Source: a bacterium
GTDB lineage: Bacteria > Bacteroidota > Bacteroidia > Bacteroidales > Bacteroidaceae
Length of the DNA stretch: 9,402 nucleotides
Assembly: GCA_004559785.1 (NCBI GenBank)
Contig: SFXD01000078.1
Span: forward strand, 1-9,402
Reading direction: 5' to 3'
Shown here: piece after piece, positions 1-6,657 of the stretch
How the letters are laid out: every line of letters begins with the position of its first letter
How positions within the stretch are numbered: position 1 is the stretch's first letter
Made by a program: the position numbers and the translations under genes
The notes under the pieces: model-generated
What the model was told of the DNA's origin: nothing
The model's database searches: none
What the model saw: the letters and a program-made list of their open reading frames with translations, nothing else

Positions 1-310
1 CGCATTCCTCGCCGACCACCGCGAGTGCAAGATCGACATCAAGTCGTACGCCGACGTTGAGACAGGCAACCCACGCATCAACATGATGTACTCAAAGCTC
101 CGCAGCGAGAAGGCCGTCAAGGCTCTACTGGACGCTGGCGTGAACGAGTCGCAGATTACCGCCAACTACTATGGTGATACCGTACAGCCCTTCGCCGAGA
201 ACGACAAGAACCGCGTGAGCATCATTACCGCAACGGGTATGAAGGACGTGAAGGACAAGAAGACCGTCAAGAAGTTCCGCACCAAGGAGGTTCGCTACCG
301 CGTAAACTAA
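1..310 (+). CDS. OmpA-family outer-membrane protein, C-terminal part (5' end outside window)
   Basis: The reading frame enters from the left edge (first full codon at base 2), runs for 102 codons and stops at 308-310. The visible part fits the peptidoglycan-binding OmpA-like domain. It has a beta strand ending in SYAD, whose Asp matches the conserved Asp of this domain. Then comes the N-x(7)-R segment NPRINMMYSKLRSEKAV with the probable partner Arg, then LLDAGV, a Tyr-Gly-Asp turn and the closing block FAENDKNRVSI, which corresponds to the usual N-x(4)-NRRV-x-I. In this family the domain anchors an outer-membrane barrel or lipoprotein to the cell wall. A basic tail of about 25 residues, rich in Lys and Val, follows the domain. 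The N-terminal barrel or signal peptide lies outside, so the full architecture is unknown. The gene converges on the serpin remnant, with a hairpin between them. Confidence 0.85.
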   Translation, partial: AFLADHRECKIDIKSYADVETGNPRINMMYSKLRSEKAVKALLDAGVNESQITANYYGDTVQPFAENDKNRVSIITATGMKDVKDKKTVKKFRTKEVRYRVN

Positions 311-347
311 CGCCATATTTTTTTAACACGCTACAATACATTCTTGT

Positions 348-381
348 GTGGGGGGATAGCCAAGCGAGGCCATCCTCCCAC
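348..381. terminator. Strong hairpin between convergent genes, probable terminator
   Basis: Bases 348-357 pair with 372-381 over ten base pairs, one of them a G-U. The stem has a G-rich left arm and a C-rich right arm. After one mismatch, 359-361 pair with 368-370 around a six-base loop. The hairpin sits 37 bp after the OmpA stop and 10 bp after the serpin stop on the other strand, where a bidirectional terminator is expected. There is no clean T-run right after it on either strand. A T-rich tract (317-323) precedes it on the plus strand. The structure is seen directly; the terminator role is inferred. Confidence 0.55.
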
Positions 382-390
382 TTCTGTCTT

Positions 391-1068
391 TCATTGCATC
401 TGCTTCAAAATGCCCATGAAAAGGAGTTGGTCATATTCTCCCTTAATGGCAAAGCCAAAGGGCCTGTCAAGTCTCATGGTCACTGGCTCGGGAATTTCAT
501 CTAGCGGAGGACACCCCAATTCAAGTTCTGCCAGAGTCAAGGCTGCTGCCTCTGTACCTTCTTCTTCTACATGGATGACACATTGCTGCTGTATCTGACT
601 GATATGAGCCGGCTCATCTGTGATGTCTGGGAAGGAATCCTCTTTGTCAAACATATCTCCGAGTCCCAGGTCGGTTAGGATTTCCTTGTACGACAGCGTA
701 TTGTCAAAGCTGAAGCGTGGCATATAAAGATCCACCTCACAAATATCCGTGTCTTGGCAGAGCCAGTCCGTTCTTCCCATAATGCTTTCAATGGCCACGC
801 CCTCCTTGGGAAGTACAAGAACCATGTTGTAGCCATTATTTCGGTATGGCAGATATATAAGCTGATAGTCATCGGTCTCACCGTATGTCGCCTCTTCAAT
901 GTTTTGGTACATCATGTCAACGTCTGAATCCGTGCCGTCAGCATTATGGAACGATTTCGTTAAGCCAAAAGACCAAAGAGAGCTTGCTCGCTTTGGCTTG
1001 GCGAGAAATCGCACTTTTAAGAAGGTATCGAGGTCTGTATAGTCGGGGTCAAACGGATTCTCCCATTT
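391..1068 (-). pseudogene. Serpin, C-terminal half only, with a 24-codon in-frame insertion
   Basis: Serpins are suicide-type serine or cysteine protease inhibitors of about 370-400 residues. Only about 200 serpin residues remain here, from KWENPFDPDYT (just after an in-frame TGA at 1069-1071) to the end. Visible family landmarks are W-x-x-PF after strand s3A, V-x-MM, the strand PRFSFD, the inhibitory hinge EEEGTEAAA of the reactive-centre loop, and the closing RPFGF...LLFMG. The hinge with Gly-Thr-Glu-Ala-Ala-Ala is typical of inhibitory members. The first half, including NxxYFKG, is missing. The frame upstream of the TGA is not recognisably serpin. A 72-base palindromic insertion lies between DLDTF and HNADGT. 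The only possible starts inside (for example GTG at 1014) fall within the inserted element, so a working protein is unlikely. Two hand-counted 60-base rows here are 47% GC against 63% in pnp, compatible with acquired DNA. It lies downstream of pnp on the same strand. Confidence 0.85.
949..1023. repeat. Palindromic element inserted in frame into the serpin remnant, flanked by GAA copies
   Basis: Bases 952-1011 form a long imperfect palindrome. Arms 952-958 and 1005-1011 pair perfectly (CGATTTC with GAAATCG). So do 964-968 with 998-1002 (GCCAA/TTGGC), 973-978 with 991-996 (CCAAAG/CTTTGG) and 980-983 with 986-989 (GAGC/GCTC). GAA occurs at both edges (949-951 and 1021-1023), which may be a 3-bp target duplication or chance. 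Read on the minus strand, the inserted 24 codons are stop-free and keep the serpin frame. Removing them restores the exact serpin spacing: nine residues between PF and F, then eleven before MM, the same as in human alpha-1-antitrypsin as I recall that sequence. No second copy was seen in this window. Membership of a repeat family is an inference. Confidence 0.75.
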
Positions 1069-1071
1069 TCA

Positions 1072-1185
1072 TATGTCGGCTTCGTCTTCCTCTGCATTTC
1101 GACCGTCGTCAAGATTGATGGTCCTCGCTACATCAATACCAAAAGGTGCGACACCAACAATGATGCCGCACCTCGCATTATACAG
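1072..1185 (-). other. 38-codon open stretch in the serpin frame, unrecognised, no start codon
   Basis: Between two in-frame TGA codons (1186-1188 and 1069-1071) the minus strand is open for 38 codons in the same frame as the serpin remnant. It reads like protein: CGIIVGVAPFGIDVA, then INLDDGR and an acidic end, EEDEAD. It has no ATG, and it does not resemble the serpin segment that should precede KWENPF. It may be the scar of a deletion that joined another gene, or a decayed part of the serpin. A single change of the TGA at 1069-1071 (for example to TGG) would fuse it to the serpin frame. I do not recognise a family. The remaining 35 bases to the pnp stop show nothing notable. Confidence 0.3.
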
Positions 1186-1223
1186 TCACATGCCATGTCT
1201 CTGGGCAAATGTGCAGGGGAATG

Positions 1224-3461
1224 CTACTCCCCTGCCTGTGCCTCGTTCTCGGGACGTGGACGACGCTCGCGACGCTCACCACGGTCTCTGCGCTCGGGAC
1301 GTGGACGACGCTCACGCTCTACATAGCCCTCGGGTTTGTCGAGCAAGACACGACGGGAGAGCTTGAACTTGCCTGTCTTGGGGTCAATCTCAAGGAGTTT
1401 CACGCGGAGCTTGTCACCCTCCTTGATGCCTGCCTCCTCTACGGTCTCTAAACGCTTCCAGTCAATCTCGCTGATGTGAAGCAGTCCGTCCTTGCCAGGC
1501 ATGAACTCCACGAAGCAGCCGTAGGGCATGATGCTGCGTACGGTGCCCTCGTAAACCTCCCCTATCTCTGGAACTGCAACGATGGACTTTATCTTTGCCA
1601 TGGCAGCGTCGATGGTCTCCTTGTTCGGACCGCTCACCTGCACCTTGCCTACCCCATCCTCTTCGTCGATGGTGATGGTGGCACCCGTCTCCTCCTGCAT
1701 TCCCTGGATAATCTTTCCGCCCGGACCTATCACGGCCCCGATGAACTCCTTAGGTATTATCAGCTGCTCGATGCGGGGTACATGGGGCTTCAGCTCGGGA
1801 CGTGGCTCGGACAGGGTCTTCATCATCTCGGCAAGGATGTGCTCGCGACCGGCCTTAGCCTGCATGAGTGCCTTCTCGAGAATCTCATAGCTGAGTCCGT
1901 CGCACTTGATGTCCATCTGCGTGGCTGTAAGTCCGTTGGGAGTACCTGTGGTCTTGAAGTCCATGTCCCCAAGGTGATCCTCGTCGCCCAGGATGTCGGA
2001 GAGTACGGCATACTTGTCCTCGCCGGGATTCTTGATAAGTCCCATAGCAATGCCGCTCACTGGTGCCGAAATGGGTACTCCGGCATCCATCAGGGCAAGG
2101 CATCCGGCACATGTGCTTGCCATCGAGCTCGAGCCATTGCTCTCCAAGATGTCGCTTACCACTCGTATCGTGTATGGATAGTCCGCTGGTATCTGCCCCT
2201 TGAGTCCACGCCATGCCAGGTGTCCGTGACCAATCTCCCTGCGACCTACTCCACGCTGAGCCTTGGCCTCGCCAGTCGAGAATGGTGGGAAGTTGTAGTG
2301 GAGGAGGAATCTCTGGTACTCGTGTATCAGGACGTCGTCCACGAGTTTCTCGTCGAGCTTCGTACCCAGGGTACATGTAGCCAGCGACTGTGTCTCGCCA
2401 CGCGTGAAGATGGCACTACCGTGGGGACCTGGCAGTGGGCCTGCCTCGCACCAGATGGGACGTATGTCCGTGGTCTTACGACCGTCGAGACGGATACCCT
2501 CGTCGAGTATGCAACGGCGCATGGCCTCTTTCTCTACGTCGTGGTAGTAGCGGTCGATGAGGGTGTTCTTCTCCTCGAGTTCCTCGGCAGGCATGTCTGC
2601 ATGCGCAGCGGCATATTCCTCCTTGTATGCCTCCCTGATGGCCTCGAATGCCTCGGCACGCTGCTGCTTCTCCAGTCCCTGCTTCGTTACGTCGTATGCC
2701 TTCTGGTAGCATACTGCCTTGACATCCTCGCGCAGCTGCTCGTCGTTCACCTCATGGCAATACTCGCGCTTCACGTCCTTGCCGAGTTCCTTGCTCAGTT
2801 CCTTCTGCAACCTGCACATTGGCATGATTGCCTCGTGTGCGGCCTTGAGGGCAGCCAGCAGGTCGGACTCCTGCACCTCCTTCATCTCGCCTTCCACCAT
2901 CATGATGTTTTCCTCGGTGGCACCTACCATGAGGTCCATGTCGGCATCCTTCAGCTGTGCGAACGTGGGGTTAATGACAAACTCGCCCCCGATGCGTGCC
3001 ACGCGAACCTCCGAGATGGGACCCTCGAAGGGTATGTCGCTGACAGCCAATGCCGCAGAGGCTGCAAAGCCTGCAAGCGCATCGGGCATGTCCTCGCCAT
3101 CGGCAGAGAAGAGGATGACATTCACATAAACTTCAGCGTGGTAGTCGCTGGGGAAGAGCGGACGCAATGCGCGGTCCACAAGACGACATGTAAGAATCTC
3201 GTCGTCGTTGGCCTTACCCTCACGCTTCGTGAATCCGCCAGGAAACCTTCCGGCTGCAAAATACTTCTCTCTGTACTCTACCTGCAAGGGCATGAAATCT
3301 GTTCCGGGAACGGCATCTTTGGCAGCACAAACAGTGGCCAGAAGCATGGTGTTGTTCATTCGCAACATTACGGCTCCATCGGCTTGCTTGGCAAGTTTCC
3401 CGGTCTCGATGCTGATGGTCCTTCCATCAGGCAACTCGACTGTCTTTGTAATTACGTTCAT
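1224..3461 (-). CDS. pnp: Polyribonucleotide nucleotidyltransferase (PNPase)
   Basis: PNPase is the cytoplasmic trimeric phosphorolytic 3'-5' exoribonuclease that degrades mRNA to nucleoside diphosphates. The 745-residue protein has the full family order: first RNase PH-like domain (about 10-145), all-helical linker (about 240-320), second RNase PH-like domain (about 325-550), KH domain (about 562-620, GPGG loop at 579-582) and S1 domain (about 635-705). The catalytic block LGDEDHLGDMDFK is intact, with Asp495, Asp501 and Lys503 matching E. coli Asp486, Asp492 and Lys494. FSTGE and RRE-GHG motifs of the second core domain are present. The C-terminus is extended by a charged Arg/Pro/Glu tail (about 713-740), a common feature of Bacteroidota RNA-binding proteins. 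The ATG at 3461 begins the standard MNVITKTVEL start. A probable promoter lies about 40 bp upstream. The gene is complete and looks functional. Confidence 0.97.
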   Translation of the reverse strand: MNVITKTVELPDGRTISIETGKLAKQADGAVMLRMNNTMLLATVCAAKDAVPGTDFMPLQVEYREKYFAAGRFPGGFTKREGKANDDEILTCRLVDRALRPLFPSDYHAEVYVNVILFSADGEDMPDALAGFAASAALAVSDIPFEGPISEVRVARIGGEFVINPTFAQLKDADMDLMVGATEENIMMVEGEMKEVQESDLLAALKAAHEAIMPMCRLQKELSKELGKDVKREYCHEVNDEQLREDVKAVCYQKAYDVTKQGLEKQQRAEAFEAIREAYKEEYAAAHADMPAEELEEKNTLIDRYYHDVEKEAMRRCILDEGIRLDGRKTTDIRPIWCEAGPLPGPHGSAIFTRGETQSLATCTLGTKLDEKLVDDVLIHEYQRFLLHYNFPPFSTGEAKAQRGVGRREIGHGHLAWRGLKGQIPADYPYTIRVVSDILESNGSSSMASTCAGCLALMDAGVPISAPVSGIAMGLIKNPGEDKYAVLSDILGDEDHLGDMDFKTTGTPNGLTATQMDIKCDGLSYEILEKALMQAKAGREHILAEMMKTLSEPRPELKPHVPRIEQLIIPKEFIGAVIGPGGKIIQGMQEETGATITIDEEDGVGKVQVSGPNKETIDAAMAKIKSIVAVPEIGEVYEGTVRSIMPYGCFVEFMPGKDGLLHISEIDWKRLETVEEAGIKEGDKLRVKLLEIDPKTGKFKLSRRVLLDKPEGYVERERRPRPERRDRGERRERRPRPENEAQAGE
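1248..1313 (-). repeat. 21-bp direct repeat in the pnp tail
   Basis: An identical 21-base sequence occurs at 1248-1268 and 1293-1313, with starts 45 bp (15 codons) apart and in the same frame. It encodes the repeated ERRPRPE unit of the PNPase tail, with a related Arg-rich stretch between. The exact nucleotide identity suggests recent duplication or slippage, and the tail may vary in length between strains. Confidence 0.8.
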
Positions 3462-3501
3462 CTTAATTGTAAAAAAATATATAATACTGCTAAATAGCGT
3501 G

Positions 3502-3509
3502 CAAAGTTA
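3502..3509 (-). promoter_or_regulatory. -7 box of the pnp promoter (TAACTTTG on minus strand)
   Basis: The minus strand carries TAACTTTG, a perfect fit to the Bacteroidetes -7 consensus TAnnTTTG. It lies 40 bp before the pnp ATG, giving a short AT-rich leader. No convincing -33 TTTG was found at the usual distance. No Shine-Dalgarno site precedes the ATG, as is usual in this phylum. Confidence 0.6.
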
Positions 3510-3614
3510 ATCTTTTTAAATGACATTGTAAGGATTCCCGGCCGAAATTTGCCGAAACTGGTTCATTTTTATGATTTTTTATAGAAAAAGGGTGCTCATA
3601 CGGGCAGAAAGCAG

Positions 3615-3622
3615 TACCTTTA
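3615..3622 (+). promoter_or_regulatory. Probable -7 box for the lipoprotein gene (TACCTTTA)
   Basis: TACCTTTA matches the Bacteroidetes -7 box at seven of eight positions and ends 30 bp before the ATG at 3653. The region 3462-3652 is a divergent intergenic space holding this box and the pnp promoter. No clear -33 element was seen for this one. Confidence 0.45.
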
Positions 3623-3652
3623 CACTCCACAAACTAACATTCATTAGCGCAA

Positions 3653-4804
3653 ATGAAAAGGATTTTCAATATATTCGCCATGGTTCTTGCCATGCTTGCG
3701 GTTTCCTGCCAGCGGGATGCCCGTTTCCATGTTACGGGGCACATTACGGGTGCGGCCGACACGATGCTCTACCTGGAGCACCTGACCCTGGGAGAGGGTA
3801 TCAAGGCCATCGACTCCGTAAGGCTGGGACGGGACGGCACGTTCCGCATGGGTGGCGACACAATGGGCAACCCCGAGTTCTACCGGCTGAGAATCGGAGG
3901 GCAGTGCATAAACCTGGCATTCGACAGCACGGAGACCGTATGCGTGGATGCAAGCCTCGACAGCATGTCGTTTGGCTACAGGGTGGAAGGCAGCGGCGTG
4001 TGCGACACCATCCGCCTTCTAAGCCTCAAGCTAGCCGACGTGGAGAGGAACATAAGGCGCATGGCCAACGACCGCAGCTATACTATACAGGAACGAAGCG
4101 ACAGGATAGACGAGATGCTCGACGAATACAAGGAGGAGGTGAAGATGGAGGTGATACAGAACAGGTACTCGGCCACATACAGTTACTTCGCCTGCTTCCA
4201 GATGATTGGGGGGCAGATGGTGTTCAACCCCATGCAGAACCGCAGCGACCTCGTGTGGATGAGGGCCGTGGCCAACGCTTGGAGCGAGAAATATCCCGGT
4301 TGTCCACGTTCCCAGAACCTAAGCAACATCGTGGCACAGAGCCGGCAGGGGCACGTGAAGCCCCGGCAGATAGTGCTCGACATCGACGACGACCGCGTCT
4401 CTGAGATTGGCATCATAGACATGACCTTCCCCAACATCAAGGGCGAGGAGGTGACACTCAGCAGCCTCAGGGGGAAGGTGGTGCTGCTGGACTTTACGGC
4501 ATTCAGCCTCAGGGGAAGCCAGGAACGCACCTTGCAGTTGCGCGACCTTTACAACAGCTACCACGACAGGGGATTTGAAATCTACCAGGTAAGCTTCGAC
4601 GCAGACAAGCACTTCTGGACTCAGAGATGCGAAAACCTCCCTTGGGTGAGCGTACATTGCGACGAGGGCCTCGACTCCGACATGCTCGAACTGTACCAAG
4701 CAAGCACCCTCCCATCCTATTTCCTCATCGACCGCAACTGTGACCTCTACGCACGAATGGAAAATGTCGGCGACCTGCGGAAGGCAATAGAGAAATTGCT
4801 GTAG
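3653..4804 (+). CDS. DUF4369/TlpA-like thioredoxin-fold lipoprotein lacking the CXXC pair
   Basis: The 383-residue protein starts with a lipoprotein signal, MKRIFNIFAMVLAMLAVSC, whose lipobox LAVSC makes Cys19 the likely lipid site. Residues about 24-110 fit the DUF4369 domain often found before thioredoxin-like domains in Bacteroidota: FHVTGHITGA, a DT-x-LYL strand and an IDS-x-x-x-x-x-DGTF turn. A helical, charged linker follows (about 118-245). Residues about 250-383 have the AhpC/TlpA layout: F-x-x-IKGEEVTLSSLRGKVVLLDFTA, then a helix, a VSFDAD strand and TLPSYFLID with the probable cis-Pro354. Where relatives have WCxxC, this protein has FSLRGS, so there are no redox cysteines in the active-site loop. 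Classical disulfide reductase activity is therefore unlikely; a binding or structural role in the envelope is an inference. Its 3' end overlaps the convergent gate-domain gene by 80 bp. Confidence 0.85.
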   Translation: MKRIFNIFAMVLAMLAVSCQRDARFHVTGHITGAADTMLYLEHLTLGEGIKAIDSVRLGRDGTFRMGGDTMGNPEFYRLRIGGQCINLAFDSTETVCVDASLDSMSFGYRVEGSGVCDTIRLLSLKLADVERNIRRMANDRSYTIQERSDRIDEMLDEYKEEVKMEVIQNRYSATYSYFACFQMIGGQMVFNPMQNRSDLVWMRAVANAWSEKYPGCPRSQNLSNIVAQSRQGHVKPRQIVLDIDDDRVSEIGIIDMTFPNIKGEEVTLSSLRGKVVLLDFTAFSLRGSQERTLQLRDLYNSYHDRGFEIYQVSFDADKHFWTQRCENLPWVSVHCDEGLDSDMLELYQASTLPSYFLIDRNCDLYARMENVGDLRKAIEKLL

Positions 4805-5714
4805 CCATTAGCCTTCTGCCCCACACCACTGCCATTGCCAGCAACACACGCGTGGCGACTAACCACAGGGCGGATATGCCGGTCAAGGCAAAGACTATAG
4901 TGTCCTCCAAGAGGGAATGGTTCATGACAAGATGGTAGTTGACATCGTTGGCTTCCTCGTACGTAACAATCTTCCTGTCTATCATCTCCCTCATGACGGC
5001 AGCGCCATAGCTGATGCCCAGCACGTTGCCCACAAGCCACATGTACGCGCAACTGCCCTTCAGGCCGAACAGAGCCATCAACGGGGACAGCCAACGGGAT
5101 ATGATGCCGAGCCACCCCCTCGACTCTATCACCCTCTGCACCACCATAAGCGTATATATGACTGCCACCATCACGACAGACACCCTGACCTGCGACACTA
5201 CCCACGTGAGCAACACCTCCTGCAAGTCGCTCTCCGCAGGCGCACCCATATATATATAATGTACTGCCATGTCGGGCAGGACCGCATTCAGGCATATCGC
5301 AGCCACCATAGCCATCACCACCCTTAGCAACGCCATGCCTCCAGGCGAGGAGCCCGTCATCCGGTTTACCGCACATTCCATCGGCAGGGCATGGCATAGG
5401 GCTATCATCACGCCCAGTATGGTAGCCTGCCTCATAGTAAGGGGAATCGCCATCATGGCTGCTATGCCGGCATACGTACCAGCCGATGCCCCCGAGACGA
5501 AGATGACGGCTGCCTCGCCAGGCAGTCCCATCATGCGGAACATGGGAGAAAGACCTCCAGCCATCCACGCCAGCACGCCCCAATGCTGCAACAGTGCCAC
5601 CCCAAGCGATATGGGTAGCATAAGGCTCAACAACCAACGGACATTGCCCATCGCAGGACGAAAGGCTCCAAACGCACACTCTCGCAACGTACCACTCCTT
5701 GCCATATATTTCAT
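4725..5714 (-). CDS. Nucleoside-recognition (gate) domain membrane protein
   Basis: The 329-residue protein is very hydrophobic, with about seven or eight likely membrane helices. It has the pattern of proteins with two gate domains (Pfam nucleoside recognition, related to SpmA/SpmB and to nucleoside transporter cores). First half: MGLPGEAAVIFVSGASAGTY, then the conserved ALCHALPMECAV. Second half: GLKGSCAYMWLVGNVLGI...YGAAVM and NHSLLEDTIVF (about 265-275), the H-S-x-L-E-D-T signature of this group. The transported or sensed substrate is not known. The ATG at 5714 is supported by a -7 box 23 bp upstream; Met4 (5705) is an alternative start. The last 26 codons lie over the 3' end of the lipoprotein gene and encode a basic tail (RRLMATAIS...RRGHSCGR) after the final helix, so the overlap probably adds only a cytoplasmic or periplasmic extension. 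Confidence 0.85.
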   Translation of the reverse strand: MKYMARSGTLRECAFGAFRPAMGNVRWLLSLMLPISLGVALLQHWGVLAWMAGGLSPMFRMMGLPGEAAVIFVSGASAGTYAGIAAMMAIPLTMRQATILGVMIALCHALPMECAVNRMTGSSPGGMALLRVVMAMVAAICLNAVLPDMAVHYIYMGAPAESDLQEVLLTWVVSQVRVSVVMVAVIYTLMVVQRVIESRGWLGIISRWLSPLMALFGLKGSCAYMWLVGNVLGISYGAAVMREMIDRKIVTYEEANDVNYHLVMNHSLLEDTIVFALTGISALWLVATRVLLAMAVVWGRRLMATAISLLPSAGRRHFPFVRRGHSCGR

Positions 5715-5737
5715 TTGCCTAAAACAATACCAAGGCG

Positions 5738-5745
5738 CAAAGTTA
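5738..5745 (-). promoter_or_regulatory. -7 box of the gate-domain gene (TAACTTTG on minus strand)
   Basis: TAACTTTG on the minus strand is identical to the pnp -7 box and matches TAnnTTTG. It ends 23 bp before the ATG at 5714, which leaves a leader of only about 15-20 nt. The -33 region shows no clear TTTG. Confidence 0.6.
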
Positions 5746-5787
5746 CGCCTTTTTTGTCTTAAAATAACTAAATTTACCTTCCAACGC

Positions 5788-5818
5788 TTGCTTTATCGGG
5801 GATTTTTTGCTTAATTTG
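5788..5818 (+). promoter_or_regulatory. Probable promoter of the SGNH-manC-oxidoreductase run
   Basis: TTG at 5788-5790 and TTAATTTG at 5811-5818 are 20 bp apart, close to the usual Bacteroidetes -33/-7 spacing. The -7 box has one mismatch to TAnnTTTG. The SGNH hydrolase ATG lies 55 bp downstream after an A/C-rich leader. The 159-bp space 5715-5873 thus holds two divergent promoters. Confidence 0.45.
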
Positions 5819-5873
5819 TGACTGCAATCGAACAAAACAGACCACATATTCAAACAAAAACATTTATTTTGAC

Positions 5874-6572
5874 ATGAAAGCAAGATTATTAGCCATCCAA
5901 CTCCTGCTGATCGTTTCCTTGGGAATCAGCGCACAGAAACACGAATTCGGAAACTGGAAGAGATACTCCAAAGCCAACAGCGAACTTGGAGCTCCAGCCA
6001 AAGGAGAGAAACGAGTGGTGCTGATGGGAAACAGCATAACGGACGGATGGCCTGGCACAAGACCAGAATTCTTCAAGGAAAACAATCTCATAGGCAGAGG
6101 CATCGGTGGACAGACCAGCTACCAGTTCCTGCTGCGATTCCGCGAGGATGTCATCAACCTCCAGCCCAAAGTGGTAGTCATCAACTACGGGACGAACGAC
6201 ATAGCCGAGAACACGGGACCATACGACGAGGACCTCACCTTCGGCAACGTGTGCTCGATGGTGGAACTGGCACGATACCACAAGATAAAGGTCATACTCA
6301 CCAGTTGCCTGCCGGCCGGGGGGTTCGGATGGAGACCATCCATAACGGATGCCATGCAGAAGGTAAGGAGCCTGAACGAGAGAGTCAAGGCATACGCACA
6401 GGAGAACAAGATACCATACGTAGACTACTTCAGCGCACTCGTCACCGAGGACGGCACGGAGATGAATCCCAAGTATGCCAAGGACAAGCCAGGCATACAC
6501 CCCAACGCCGATGGATACAAGGTGATGGAGGGATTGCTCCTGCCCGTGATACAGAAAGTTCGCGGAAAGTAG
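5874..6572 (+). CDS. Secreted SGNH/GDSL-family hydrolase
   Basis: The 232-residue protein has a type I signal peptide, MKARLLAIQLLLIVSLGISA, with likely cleavage after Ala20, so it acts in the periplasm or outside. SGNH blocks are in order: block I MGNSITDGW with nucleophile Ser54, block II GRGIGGQT with oxyanion Gly78, block III NYGTNDI with Asn108, and block V GIHPNADGYKVM with catalytic His209. The family removes acetyl or other acyl groups from glycans, lipids or esters; the substrate cannot be read from sequence. In block V the usual Asp three residues before His is replaced by Pro206. Asp204, five residues before, may serve instead. It is the first gene of a same-strand run with manC 85 bp downstream. 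A weak 5-bp hairpin (6585-6598) lies in that gap. Confidence 0.9.
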   Translation: MKARLLAIQLLLIVSLGISAQKHEFGNWKRYSKANSELGAPAKGEKRVVLMGNSITDGWPGTRPEFFKENNLIGRGIGGQTSYQFLLRFREDVINLQPKVVVINYGTNDIAENTGPYDEDLTFGNVCSMVELARYHKIKVILTSCLPAGGFGWRPSITDAMQKVRSLNERVKAYAQENKIPYVDYFSALVTEDGTEMNPKYAKDKPGIHPNADGYKVMEGLLLPVIQKVRGK

Positions 6573-6657
6573 CACCCACGTACAGCCTTCAAAAAGGCAG
6601 AGGGAGGACAGGCACCGCATTCTCCATTTTTTCCTAACTAACCAAACATCCCTGAAT

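Noticed and set aside
391..1014. The GTG-started 207-codon serpin ORF as a normal gene
   Set aside because: The GTG lies inside the inserted palindromic element, the product lacks half of the serpin fold, and serpin sequence continues upstream of the GTG to an in-frame TGA.
1476..3497. A 673-codon open frame antisense to pnp
   Set aside because: It lies exactly in register with the pnp codons, so it stays open simply because pnp does not use TTA, CTA or TCA codons there. The translation shows no domain, while the pnp strand is a full-length conserved enzyme.
4747..5679. A 310-codon minus-strand frame over the gate-domain gene
   Set aside because: The alternative frame has the gate-domain motifs, membrane helices and a promoter. 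This one gives a Gly/His/Cys-rich sequence typical of a shadow frame.
6585..6598. Small hairpin between the SGNH hydrolase and manC as a terminator
   Set aside because: Five base pairs with no T-run directly after it; too weak to claim that it ends the transcript.
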